This document shows positions 25,101-34,215 of a DNA stretch of 64,000 bases, piece by piece. Where the stretch lies: contig NC_057916.1 of the NCBI RefSeq assembly GCF_018873765.1, forward strand, positions 24,537,001 to 24,601,000, in the 5' to 3' direction. The stretch is from Telopea speciosissima (lineage: Eukaryota; Streptophyta; Magnoliopsida; Proteales; Proteaceae). Numbering within the stretch: the first letter of the stretch is position 1; each line of letters opens with the position of its first letter. The notes below the pieces were generated by a model. That model searched no databases. It was not told the origin of the DNA and was given only the letters and a program-made list of their open reading frames with translations. The position numbers and the translations under genes are program-made.

Positions 25101-26337
25101 TTGTAATCCCTCCTACCCCCCTCCCCAACCCAAAAGAAGAGAACACGTGTACACCAAGTTGTGGAATTTTTATCCCCTCCAGTTCCCTGTCTGACCCAGT
25201 TCCCCAGTGCCTCTAACAAAGGAGGGGGGTGGGGGAGGGCACAGGCCACCCTACCCCTGCCCGAACACTCTGTCCAGATGGGGTCCACCCCTGAAGAACT
25301 GGGCCGGGCAGGGAACTGGAGGAGATAATTTTCCCCAAGTTGCGGGGGTTAGGAGAATATATAATTCTACTTACAAGAGCTTCATTTTGGGTCTTCTCCA
25401 CCAAAGATAGGTGTTAAAGACTAGTACATCTGCATCTGTCCAGTATCTTGCATGCTTCTCGATTGCTTCAATTCTGACAATTCGATCAGGTAGACGATGG
25501 TTTACTGGATCATCTGAATTTGATTCCAACAAAAGAGGAGACCAGTAGAACTCTATTGTTGCATTATACTCCTACAATTAATTAATTAATATTACATCAA
25601 CAATTAAGGAGTCTTAATTCAATAATCTTCTTAATTAATTGTGTTTCTAGGATATATATATCCAAGTTAATTTAAGATACTCACCATGGCCTTGAAGGTG
25701 ATCAAAGACCCATTACTATGCATAGACTTCTGTGAAGGAGGTATTGAAGACTCTACAAGGCAAACCATAGATACCCATTGACCTCTATTAAGGGAATCCC
25801 CAACATAAACAAGCCTTTTCCCTCTCAGTTTCTCCAGCAATGCCTTGGCATTGAACCTAGCTTGTTAACATGAAAACATTATTAAAGAATTATACAGTTA
25901 AATTTAAATGAAAAACTACAGAGAGTGAGAGAAACAGAGAACCTTGGGAGGTCACATTGGTGTGGTTGCCATCTCCAATTCTGATAACTCAAGTCCTTTC
26001 TCCCAAATTTCTCACAGGCCACTTGATCTGACATGTAAGTGCATTGGTTCCCTGAATATAGAGGGTATGAAGAGTTATCAAAAACCCATTTGCCTGAAAA
26101 CAAATTGCATTGGGACGGCGAATCGCCGGAGTTTTTATGTGTCGCGAGACTGTCTTGAGACGATTTCATGTTGTTCTTTCCTGTGAGGTAGATGGTAGAA
26201 ATGACTAGAACTGTTACAAGGACAGCAATTGAATGAAAATGGTTCTTGATTCCCCATGTCATAACTGGAAAAGCAATTCGTTGTTTCTTTGTTGTTGATG
26301 TTGCCTTCTTTGTTTGATGTTCTTTGGGTGTCTCCAT
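22145..26337 (-). CDS. TBL34: trichome birefringence-like xylan O-acetyltransferase (TBL34-like)
   Basis: Five exons in transcript order: 26337-25943, 25856-25685, 25571-25375, 23221-23060 and 22505-22145, giving 428 aa. It is a type II membrane protein with a TM at about 36-52. Then come [26 protein letters not shown], the GDS motif at 151-153 ([11 protein letters not shown]) and DCTHWCLPG with D400 and H403. The [13 protein letters not shown] segment in exon 4 resembles the TBL34/TBL35 branch, so it is probably a Golgi xylan acetyltransferase. Its second and third exons (172 and 197 nt) match exons 3 and 4 of the TBL33-like neighbour exactly in length and phase, so the pair is an old tandem duplication. 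This gene lacks the neighbour's first intron. The first donor is weak (AAG|GTTCTC). Intron 3 (2.15 kb) and intron 4 contain MITEs, a foldback inserted at the splice site and a tail-only retroposon scar. The reading frame is intact. Confidence 0.88.
22882..23049. mobile_element. foldback MITE inserted at the 5' splice site of TBL34-like intron 4
   Basis: 168-bp near-palindrome with arms around TCTCCAGGGAGCCCAG and CATCCAA-GGGTTGG-type sequence and a central CCTAGGCGTACG. It is flanked by a perfect 9-bp duplication GTTTTCTTA (22873-22881 and 23050-23058). On the gene strand the exon-side copy is bases +2 to +10 of the intron (donor GTAAGAAAAC). The splice donor itself is preserved. Confidence 0.88.
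23623..23897. mobile_element. hAT-like MITE in TBL34-like intron 3
   Basis: 275 bp with terminal inverted repeats TAGGGATGTAAATG / reverse complement TAGGATGTAAATGG and many ATCCGAATCCGT-type internal repeats. A perfect 8-bp duplication TATACAAG (23615-23622 and 23898-23905) supports hAT-type transposition. Confidence 0.88.
24183..24224 (+). repeat. tail-only retroposon scar
   Basis: A perfect 12-bp duplication AAGTTTGTATAT (24183-24194 and 24213-24224) encloses only ATTACC plus 12 A. It looks like a target-primed insertion truncated to the very 3' tail of a LINE ending in TACC-poly(A). Confidence 0.7.
24258..24413. mobile_element. foldback element, sibling of 22882-23049
   Basis: GGATCCGGCTCCTCTCCAGG at the left pairs with GCTCCTCTCCAGGGAGCCC (reverse complement of the right end). 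The arms continue through GGGTTGGGCTGTG...ACACATC to a short loop. It lies in TBL34-like intron 3, about 1.2 kb from its sibling in intron 4. I could not align a 9-bp duplication. Confidence 0.65.
24818..24953. mobile_element. small MITE with GTTTGGTA-GCATTC termini
   Basis: The left terminus GCGTTTGGTAAGCATTCTTGG and the reverse complement of the right, GTGTTTGGTATGCATTC, are inverted repeats. A 60-bp deletion derivative with the same ends lies at 27076-27139. No clean duplication was seen at the edges. Confidence 0.5.
25163..25334. mobile_element. foldback MITE, Mutator-like (CCAGTTCCC family)
   Basis: 172 bp. The left arm TATCCCCTCCAGTTCCCTG and the reverse complement of the right arm TATCTCCTCCAGTTCCCTG are near-identical. 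The core carries CCCCTGCCCGAACACTCTG and ATGGGGTCCACCCC. A 9-bp duplication with one mismatch (CCAAGTTGT / CCAAGTTGC, 25154-25162 and 25335-25343) flanks it, just outside the TBL34-like exon 3 donor. Confidence 0.82.
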
Positions 26338-26339
26338 TT

Positions 26340-27440
26340 CCTGTCTTTAAGCTTAAAAGGGTTCTCTTCTTTGGTTAAATTCTGCTGGAAAAGGATAATA
26401 TAAATATGTTATTTAGTTGTGGTTGACGAGGTGTAACAATTATTGTTTTTATTATCTTAGGGAGAGAGAGAGAGAGAGACAGATTGAAGTATGACGTACA
26501 CCGAAGCAACACTTTGGAGGAAACTCTAAGCGATTTCCTTAGCTTGTAGATTCATGAATCAAATCCCAGTTGTTGGTGAACTAAACAGCTTAACAATGGT
26601 CCACAACAACAGGGTTTGATTCATGCAGTTAGAAGGGAAACCTCATCAGTTGTTGGTAATGACCAAAATTCTAGTGATGTCAGGGAATAAGAGAGTGCAC
26701 CAATATCCATTTTCATCTAGGGTTGATGGTGTCACCAGTGCTCTGATATGCATGAAAGAGTACTAAGCTCTTGATGATGGAGAGAGCTCTCTCTTGTAGG
26801 TGTGTTTGGTTAGTAGAAAAACATGAACTTAAAACGATGTAGAAAAGAATGAAAATCGTAAACAATAATTATACAATGCACTTACGTGCTTTTTACTTGC
26901 TTCAACAAGATTGAATTGTCTACGTCTATGGTGAGATGAGACTTGCTTCACAATCAATGGAGGATAGGGTTATAGTCGTTTGTCTCCACACCTCTCTTAG
27001 ATTGATTATAGAGAAAGAATTCTCACTACAAATATATAACGGCAATAGCCCTTAAAAATTTTCCCATGAACCCTCGCTGTGTTTGGCATGATTTCTTGAA
27101 ATGCATTATTGACCTAGAATGCATACCAAACACAACCTAAGATCTGAATACAGTATTGGTCTCCATCTATATATATTCCAATACACATCAAAATTCACAA
27201 CTTTAGGGGGAGATCATTCCTAACCAAAAAAAAAAAAAAGGCCATATCCAATGCACAAGGCTTGCGCATTTTAACAGGGTCTAGGGAGGGTCAAATGTAA
27301 GTAGACTTACCCTGTTTCCAGGACTAGAACCCGTGACCAAGCGTTCAACAAGTGAGCAAGTGGAGATGTAGAAACAATTGAAGTATGAAGATAATGGTGT
27401 CAATCTTAGGCAAAACCCATAAAACCCAAGATTGAACTAA
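26340..27440. other. upstream region of the TBL34-like gene
   Basis: Promoter side of the TBL34-like gene. It has a GA microsatellite at 26462-26478, a short MITE derivative (27076-27139) and an Au-like SINE (27240-27345). No coding frame of interest. Confidence 0.4.
27240..27345 (-). repeat. truncated Au-like SINE
   Basis: On the minus strand: GGTCACGGGTTCTAGTCC (B box), then GTAAGTCTACTTACATTTGACC, CCCTAGACCCTG and GCCTTGTGCATTGG. The tRNA-like head beyond the B box is missing or badly decayed. Confidence 0.6.
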
Positions 27441-27452
27441 CTAATAATTAAA

Positions 27453-27591
27453 GGATAAAAATCCTCTACAATACCGGCTGGGTAGCAGTGCACATCCGAC
27501 GGCGCAGCAAAAGCCATGTGTGCCATGTGAGCTCTGCTGTGCCGTCGGATGAGCACTGCCGCCCCGCCGGTATCGTAGAGGATCCTGGTCC
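27453..27591. mobile_element. foldback MITE, Mutator-like (TACCGGC family)
   Basis: 139 bp. GGATAAAAATCCTCTACAAT pairs with the right end's reverse complement GGACCAGGATCCTCTACGAT. The arms run on through ACCGGC, GCAGTGC, CATCCGACGGC and GCAGC to a short loop. Flanks ATAATTAAA (27444-27452) and ATAAATAAA (27592-27600) form a 9-bp duplication with one mismatch. Confidence 0.82.
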
Positions 27592-27599
27592 ATAAATAA

Positions 27600-29820
27600 A
27601 CTGATAATCTCGATTTTAGATTATGATAATTTTAATTTTTCAGTTTGGCCCTATCTTTAAGGAGCATATAATAATTACTTCATATTTAAGCCTAACTTAA
27701 CTGCTCTTTATTACTTGTTAGGGATGGTGATGTGGTGGGAAAAAGTAGATAAAGCCATGCTCCACGTAATGGTTAGGTAATAGTATAACCCTTATCAGGT
27801 ATGGTATTTGAAAACCCCAAGTACCCACCCCAACAGCCCACCCTCCTTTTAGGGTTTTTGAATCTTTTAAGAGGTTAAATTAAGGAATCTTTGGAGATGC
27901 ACTTTTGTCATTCCTATTTATGATCTTCTCTCACTCTAACAATTTTTTTAGTATTAGGTTGCTTACCTCTGATCATATCCCTTTTGTCATCGAATAACCT
28001 ACACCTAACCTAATTCTTACCAGATTTATTAACTGTCCAAAAGCAAAAGAGAAGTTAGGATAACCAACAGAGAAAACTAGAAATTTTAATTATGGGATTT
28101 TCTCTCCAAACAAACAGAAAACATCTAAGAAACCAGGTGTCTTGAGCTGTAAGCATGTCTGACCTGAACCTACTCATACTTGCCTAGCTAGCTCATTTGA
28201 GTAAATAATCAAAATGGTTGCTTTCATCTTCCTTACTTCTTCCTTAACTCCCTCTCATTCCAATCTAGAGCTTGCAGAGAATAATTTGACATAAACTAAA
28301 TTTTAATTAAGAACCCTAAACAATGAAATCTTAATTTATGAGCAAGAAAATCTGAACCTGTCAGAGGACGTACAGTTGTTAGCGCCGCAGCTGGCTTGAG
28401 CCTAGTGCAATAGAACCAGCCCCTAGGAGATTTTGAGTTCGAGACCTCTTGTTCCTCATCTAGTTTATGCTCGAGTTTGGATCGAATTGTTCGAGGAATG
28501 GCCGAGATTGATACTAGCTGATCTAATCTCCGAGTGTGAGCACGTACAGCTGCTTTTATCACTTAATTTTTAATTAGGAGCTGCAAATTGTAATTCCGGT
28601 TAGATATCACCGTTGCCATGAATATGAGAAAGGAACCGTAGTAGAGTCTCCATCACAACTTGCACACCATGTCACCAAATTAAGGTAGAAGAAGGTCTCA
28701 ATTAAGGGCCTTGATAAAGTCGTAAAGAAGAGAAAGGATAGAGGGTACACACCCTCACTTTCTCAAAGATTCTAAATGAAATTCATTCATTGGTGGATCA
28801 ATACTATTTTGTTAATTTTAATAAAACTTTGAATTGGAGTTTGAGCAACTTTTCTTGCTTATTTTGGACTAAAATTTGGCCAATAAGATGCATGTGGGTC
28901 TTTTATCACATACTGCTAAGTGGCAAATAGTGAAGCCTTATACTTTACTACGCACACATATATTGTGTCGCCTAGATGGACCCTATGAAATAACATGCTT
29001 TTACTTTAATTAATATAAGAAACGTGTTATACTAAAAAACAAAAAAAAAATAAAAAATAATTATAATTTCTATTTCACCAATTTTAGTTATAATAATATT
29101 TTCAACTTAAGTATTTCGCGCCGGCCTTAAATCTTCATTGTTGCAAATAGAACTCTTGACGGCAATCATATTACGTTTCAACAACACTATATATGCTCAT
29201 CCTAGGTGCACTCCAAGTGAATTGCTATACTTTTACTCTAAGATAAGAAAGGAAAAACAAATACAAAACAGTACTTAAAGAACACTTTATGCGAAAAGGA
29301 GAGGAGTGGAAGAGCTTGTGGAGGATGATCTACTTATTTATATGCCTTATATGGTCAACTATTCTTCTTACTTCATAATTATAATAAATAAATAATGGAT
29401 AAAGTTTTCCTCCACCGAAAGAGGACGGTTTACCTACCATCCTAGGGTTCACAAACCCCTCCATGTCTCTAAATGTCTAACAATTCAAGAATTTTGAAAC
29501 TAAAACATAATCTCTCTTTGCCAGTCCATGTCTTTAAACACATTCCAAAAATGGGTAAACCTAAAATGAAAGTACAACAAATTAAAGCTTGAACATAATA
29601 AACATATGTTAGCTAGAAGTCATGCATGGCCATTGAATTAACTCATCACATGAGGACATTATCATGAGCACCATCCAAGGTTACAAGCAAGAAAGGAAAC
29701 AATTTAAATCCTTTTAAATGGTCTCTTAAGCAAGAAAATAAAAAAAAATGTAAATATTTAAGTTATAAATTAGATTAAATCCAATTTTTTTTTTTTTTTT
29801 TTTTGAATGTCAAATGTTAG
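27600..29820. other. gene-free stretch
   Basis: AT-rich. At about 28370-28450 there is a tRNA-like GAGTTCGAGACC (B-box-like) in a GC-richer patch, open on the minus strand for 88 codons without recognised homology. It may be an unidentified SINE or LTR piece. Poly(T) at 29788-29806. Confidence 0.35.
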
Positions 29821-29879
29821 AGAGAGCAATTCCTATATTAAGCCCTGCAATTCCCATGTAAAAGAAAATAAAGCCTGAG

Positions 29880-30170
29880 AGACCCCAGAGAGAGAGAGAG
29901 AGAGAGAGAGCAATTCCTACAGGCTCACCTCATTTGGAAGATAAACGTAGGAAGGATCAAGTGGACTGCGATGCCAAAGCGGTGGAACTGCTGGAGTTTC
30001 TTGCTGCTTCTGGCATTCCTCGCCAACGCCAGAGACCCCAAAGTGCCAAAGTGACAAAGTGAGGGTTGAGAAGATGGGCAACTGATTTAAATGGGGGATA
30101 AGTCAGAGTAACGGTTAAGAACTTTAACTTAAGACCAATCCGAGGTCTCTTCATAAATTCACAAAAATAC
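29880..30170 (-). other. GC-richer patch, possible exon remnant
   Basis: On the minus strand a frame reads protein-like near 29943-30010 (VPPLWHRSPLDPS, then YVYLPNE) and runs up to AATGAG|GTGAGC, a good donor. No downstream exon was recognised. It may be a 5' exon of an unannotated or dead gene, or chance. A repeated AGAGAGAGCAATTCCTA flanks 29837-29902. Confidence 0.2.
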
Positions 30171-30205
30171 CCTTATTAAATGCATGCCAATTTTTAGTAA
30201 AATGT

Positions 30206-30267
30206 AAATCTGCACCAGCATTCTACCACAAAAAAAAAAAATTAAAAAAAAAAAATCTGCACCAGCA
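30206..30267 (+). repeat. tail-only retroposon scar
   Basis: A perfect 15-bp duplication AAATCTGCACCAGCA (30206-30220 and 30253-30267) encloses 32 bp: TTCTACCAC followed by an A-rich tail. It fits an extremely 5'-truncated LINE insertion. Confidence 0.75.
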
Positions 30268-30463
30268 AGCGTAGCAGTATCTCTACATTAGAGTACCTAA
30301 ATATTTGCCACTTGGAAAAGTGATGTGACAATTTCGATTATATGTATGAATATTCACGCAATGGTATGCATAGAGAGGCAAAACATTAAATTTCAGACTG
30401 CCATTTAATCATATATGCTCTAATGTATTTCTATGCACCCTCTTCTCTTCTCCAGACTTAAAA

Positions 30464-30511
30464 TGCTTAAAAGGATTTTACCAAAAAAAAAAAAAAATTG
30501 CTTAAAAGGAT
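30464..30511 (+). repeat. tail-only retroposon scar
   Basis: A perfect 14-bp duplication TGCTTAAAAGGATT (30464-30477 and 30498-30511) encloses 20 bp: TTACC plus 14 A and a T. It has the same ending as the scars at 24183 and 30206. Confidence 0.78.
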
Positions 30512-30601
30512 TGATTGCCTTGCATTTTTAAGCATTTTATTTTGTTACTTAGAAAATTTGTCTGAGGTTGAAAATTTACATGTGAGTACCCTCTACACTT
30601 G

Positions 30602-30739
30602 GGATCAGGATCCTCTGTAGTACCGGCGGGGTAGCCATGCACATCCGATGGCACAACAGAGGCCAGGTGGCACACATGGCCTCTACTGTGCCGCCGGAAG
30701 TGCACCGCCACCCGCCGATACTGCAGGGGATTTTAATAC
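30602..30739. mobile_element. foldback MITE, Mutator-like (TACCGGC family)
   Basis: 138 bp, sibling of 27453-27591. The left end GGATCAGGATCCTCTGTAGT pairs with GTATTAAAATCCCCTGCAGT from the right end, and the arms share ACCGGCGGGG, GCACATCCGATGGC and a GCC-rich loop. Flanked by a perfect 9-bp duplication CTACACTTG (30593-30601 and 30740-30748). Confidence 0.9.
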
Positions 30740-31559
30740 CTACACTTGCTACTATACATAAACTTTTCACCAAAAATTAGCTTACAATAGGGGGTATTTT
30801 TTGTGAACTTTATAGGACACCTCGATCTTGTCTTAAATGTTACACTGGTTCTCATTTTATCCTCATTTACCTTTATTTTCATTTCAATCCTCACTATGTT
30901 ACTTTTTGGGATATTTGTCTCAACCATTCCTTTTTTTTTTTTTAATTCTTTTATTTTTAACAAAAGGTGAAAGTTTTCCTTCGATCACCTATAGTAGAGG
31001 AAACACCCACTCATCTAGGGTCATTATTACTCCCCCACCATATTTGTTATGGATCCGAAATGCCTTCCATTATTTCATGGCACTTAGACGAGTTGAATGA
31101 TGACCATGAAGAAATTTCTCATTCACCACGGCTTGAGGAAAACTCGTTTCTTCGTGATTAAAAAAAAAAAAATTCCTCTCTTCTCTTTACCACCAACCTA
31201 GGCCAGCCCATTTTATTAATTGACTTAATGGGCTAGGCCCATAGTCAGCCATTTTCTAGCTATTTCCCAAGGTGGGGGATTGGGGGGGGGGGTTTACAAA
31301 GTGTCTGGTTGATATTTCATTTTTTTTGGGGCTCCTTATCGGAATAATATTAAAAGAAAAAGATGTTTGGTAACATTGGAAATTTTTTTTGGTATAATAA
31401 ACCAGACATTTGGATTTTCGAGAACAAATTTTTAAAAAATGCAAAAAAAAAACACTTAACATCTTCTCGTCTCTCCCATCTCTCTATCGTATTTTTCATC
31501 TCTCCCTCCCTATCTTTGTCTAGCAACAGAAATTTTCTATCATTGTTATATACCACATT

Positions 31560-32220
31560 AATTCAGTGATTGTAATATATTACTGTCGCTAAATAGAGAA
31601 GATATTTTATATTTGGTAGCAATAATAGAATATTACTATCAAATGTCAATATTTAGCCACGGTAATATATTACTGCAACTATATTTGGGAAGATATATAT
31701 ATTTTTATTTTTACCGCAACTATATAAAGCCTTTCCGTAACGATAGTATATTACCACTGCTATGTATCAATATAAAGCGGAGGTAATATATTGTCACTGC
31801 CAAACATCATCATTTAATAGCAATAGTATATAACCACAATTAAAAAAATTTAATAATATATGTATCGCGGAAGTAACTACTTTGCTACTACAAAATATTT
31901 ATATTTATCAGCAGTAGAAAATTACCTCTGCTAAATATATAATAATCTTTTTTTTCAATAAACTAAATATATAATAATCAAGAGATTGAGGAAGTAGATT
32001 ACCATTATTGAATGTCCAAAAAACCTATTCCCACTCCCCAACTTGAAAAGCATGACATATAATTCATGTGGACGCCAATGATAAATAATCTATATTGTAG
32101 CGGTTATATAAACCTCCATTAAATGTCAATAATTAACAAAAAAAAAATTTAATAATATTTATACCGTGGTTTTAAATATTTTATTTATAGTTTCTAAATA
32201 TAGGGGGTATTTTTAATATA
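31560..32220. repeat. cluster of short degenerate GTAATATATTAC repeats
   Basis: About ten dispersed copies, in both orientations, of a motif around GGTAATATATTACCGC followed by GCTAAATGTCAATA-like text. Mixed-orientation motif clusters of this kind are typical of the subterminal regions of CACTA-type transposons. No transposase frame or CACTA terminus was found, so the class is inferred. Confidence 0.45.
31931..31979 (-). repeat. tail-only retroposon scar, minus orientation
   Basis: A perfect 17-bp duplication CTAAATATATAATAATC (31931-31947 and 31963-31979) encloses 15 bp: eight T and CAATAAA. On the minus strand this is TTTATTG plus poly(A). Confidence 0.6.
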
Positions 32221-32278
32221 TTACCGCTATTGAATATCCAAAATTTGCTCATCAACTTGAAAAGCCCCACCAAACAAT

Positions 32279-32451
32279 GGATCGGATCCATATACTGCGC
32301 AGACTGCCCCAACTGCCCTGCTGCGCAGGCACAGGGCCACGCGTCATGATTGCCTTACCCCTGCCCAAGCGTCTTGCTTAGATGGGGGTAAGGCGGTCAT
32401 TATGCGTGACCCTGTATTCTCGCAATTGGGGCAGCGCACAGTTGTGGATCC
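32279..32451. mobile_element. foldback MITE, Mutator-like (GGATCCA-arm variant)
   Basis: 173 bp. The outer arms pair GGATCCATATACTGCGCAG with the right end's GGATCCACAACTGTGCGC. The inner arms pair around CTGCCCCAACTG, CAGGGCCACGC and GCCTTACCCC. The core (TTACCCCTGCCCAAGCGTC ... AGATGGGGG) is related to the CCAGTTCCC family. Flanks CCAAACAAT (32270-32278) and CCAAAGAAT (32452-32460) are a 9-bp duplication with one mismatch. Confidence 0.78.
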
Positions 32452-32519
32452 CCAAAGAATTCATGTGTTGTACGTCTCAATGTAATTTCTTGTTTCTTCT
32501 TCTCCTTCTCTCCTTCTCT

Positions 32520-32880
32520 ATCTTGCAAGGGTGAGTCAATGCGCGGAAGGGGCAAAGGCAGAGGCAAGGATGGTGAAGTAGGTAGGGGTTCAAGCGGGTG
32601 TGGGGAGGGGCATGGGGCAGGGAAAGAGGGAGTCAACTCCTCACCGACCAGCATGAAAATCTTGGAGCAAAGACCATTTAATTTGCTTTCTGCAAAAACA
32701 TTTTCAAAGAAGCAATCAATACTGGGCTTGACCAGCAAGCACGAATACCCTCTCAATTCAAGCATTTTGGCGCAATCCTCAGCAGATGGATCAGAAAACT
32801 AGCGTCGACTGCCCAATCGAATTGAAGCTTTCATTGACGCGTTGCCCCCGCCCCCGATTCCCATAAGGATTGAGCAGCCT
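32520..32880. other. unassigned GC-richer patch
   Basis: A plus-strand frame from 32539 encodes a Gly/Arg/Lys-rich start (MRGRGKGRGKDG), then ordinary-looking residues, to a TAG at about 32802. The minus strand is also open. I recognise no family. It may be part of a retrotransposed or captured gene fragment. Confidence 0.2.
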
Positions 32881-33174
32881 GCGGACGACCAATGGCAGAT
32901 CGAAGATTGAACAGCAGAAAAAGCGATTTGGGTGTGGACAATTAATGCTGATCAGGTATATATATTAAAGAACACAGCGACCTTCTCCTAATGGATGTTA
33001 GTACTGCTTAATTTGATGATGCATGCCTAGCTTGTTTTTATGCTTGAAGCACTCATACATACCAAGTGAAAGTGATGCTATTGATGTGTTATTTATTAAA
33101 TGCGTATCTTCCTCTAGAAGTTGTCCAAAAATAACGTACAGAAGTTAAAAATTGAAAATAAATGGGAAAGATAT

Positions 33175-33235
33175 CTGTTGGTCGTGTAGCCCCTGCATCT
33201 GCGCTGGGGCCAATGCGAGTGAGTGATCAGGGTAT
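33175..33235. repeat. single foldback arm (GTCGTGTAGC family)
   Basis: GGTCGTGTAGCCCCTGCATC plus GCGCTGGGGCCAATGCGAG matches the left arm of the 21025 element. The right arm is lost, replaced by a poly(T) tract. Confidence 0.45.
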
Positions 33236-33299
33236 CAAGACGGTTGGGATTTTTTTTTTTTTTTTTTTTCAAAAAGAGCTGAACACAATTTCAAGCATT

Positions 33300-33545
33300 C
33301 TTGTATTTGCACGCAGGTTTTGAAGAAGTGCACTTTATACACACTCTGCGTGAAGCTAACTCTGTTGCTGGCCGACTTGCTTCTTTAGGTGCTCGATCAG
33401 TCTCAAGATTATCTGTTTTGTAATTTGGTTCCTCCAGATGTTATCTCTCTCCCTTTGTTTGCTGATTTGTGCGGAACTTTGTTCCCCGTAAATAAAATGC
33501 TGATTACCAAAAAAATCAAAAAAATCAAAAAAACAAAACCAAGCA
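33300..33545 (+). pseudogene. 5'-truncated LINE with RNase H-like fragment
   Basis: Residues HTLREANSVAGRLASLGA (from about 33337) match the end of the plant RNase H-like (RVT_3) domain found downstream of LINE reverse transcriptases. A frameshift follows, then VPPDVISLPLFADLCG and the tail GATTACC-poly(A) near 33503. It is a dead, 5'-truncated copy. Its TACC-poly(A) end matches the tail-only scars. Confidence 0.6.
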
Positions 33546-33599
33546 ACAATTTTTTCCCCCAAAATGTATATATATTTTAACGAAAAAGTTCTCTGTGGA

Positions 33600-33705
33600 G
33601 AAGTGTACTACCCAGGATTTTCATCCTCTCAAGTGACCAGTGCACCACACTTGAGAATCCAACCGTCTACGCAACACTTGAAGGGATGAAAATAAGCAGC
33701 CTATA
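33600..33705. repeat. small imperfect foldback
   Basis: ATTTTCATCCTCTCAAGTG and the reverse complement of CACTTGAAGGGATGAAAAT pair across about 45 bp. No target duplication was found. Confidence 0.35.
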
Positions 33706-33839
33706 AAAGAAAGCGTGGTGGTACGAGCAGCAGGAAAAGTCTTGAATCTACTAAATCCCATGGTATATTTACAAAATGGCCTTTGCTAATCTAACTTCAA
33801 AGAATACTAATCTAACTTCAAAGAATATGTGAGTATGGT

Positions 33840-34215
33840 ATCAAAGGTACCACAATTAAGAGGCTCGATCGAGTGATCAAATAATGGCGTCCAACCGAAA
33901 AGCCCGATCTTTAGGGTGAAGATCGAGGCCCTTCTGGAACTAAATTCTCCTCCCATTCCTGGCCATGCAAGACATTCACTGTATCAACTCCCCCAGTTCT
34001 GGGTCATAGCCCCCCACATGGCCGGTGCACGGACAACCGGTTTGATACCACTTAATGATGTTTTACCCAAAAATCGAGTTTCAAGATGGAGAGACCCTTC
34101 TAAAGTTATAAGTCAAACTGTCGCACACTATCCAATCGATGTGGGATTAAACTACCCTCTCATTCTTAACCATGGAGCGCATTCCCTGTATCACCAAACC
34201 ACTTAAATAGGGAGG
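33840..34215. repeat. unclassified dispersed-repeat-like block
   Basis: Contains GGTATCAAAGGTACC, GGTTTGATACCACTTAATG and CGATGTGGGATTAAACTACC, phrases common in plant LTR/TRIM-type repeats. No paired LTRs, primer site or target duplication could be shown. Confidence 0.3.

Noticed and set aside
28296..28562. 88-codon minus-strand frame in a tRNA-like patch
   Set aside because: A B-box-like motif is present but no A box, tail or target duplication. Too weak to call a SINE or a protein.
31560..32220. CRISPR-like array
   Set aside because: Repeats are degenerate, in both orientations and without regular spacers, in a plant genome. A transposon subterminal array is the better reading.
33840..34206. 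Possible TRIM/LTR with primer-site-like GGTATCA
   Set aside because: No second LTR, no TG/CA ends and no target duplication. Kept only as an unclassified repeat.
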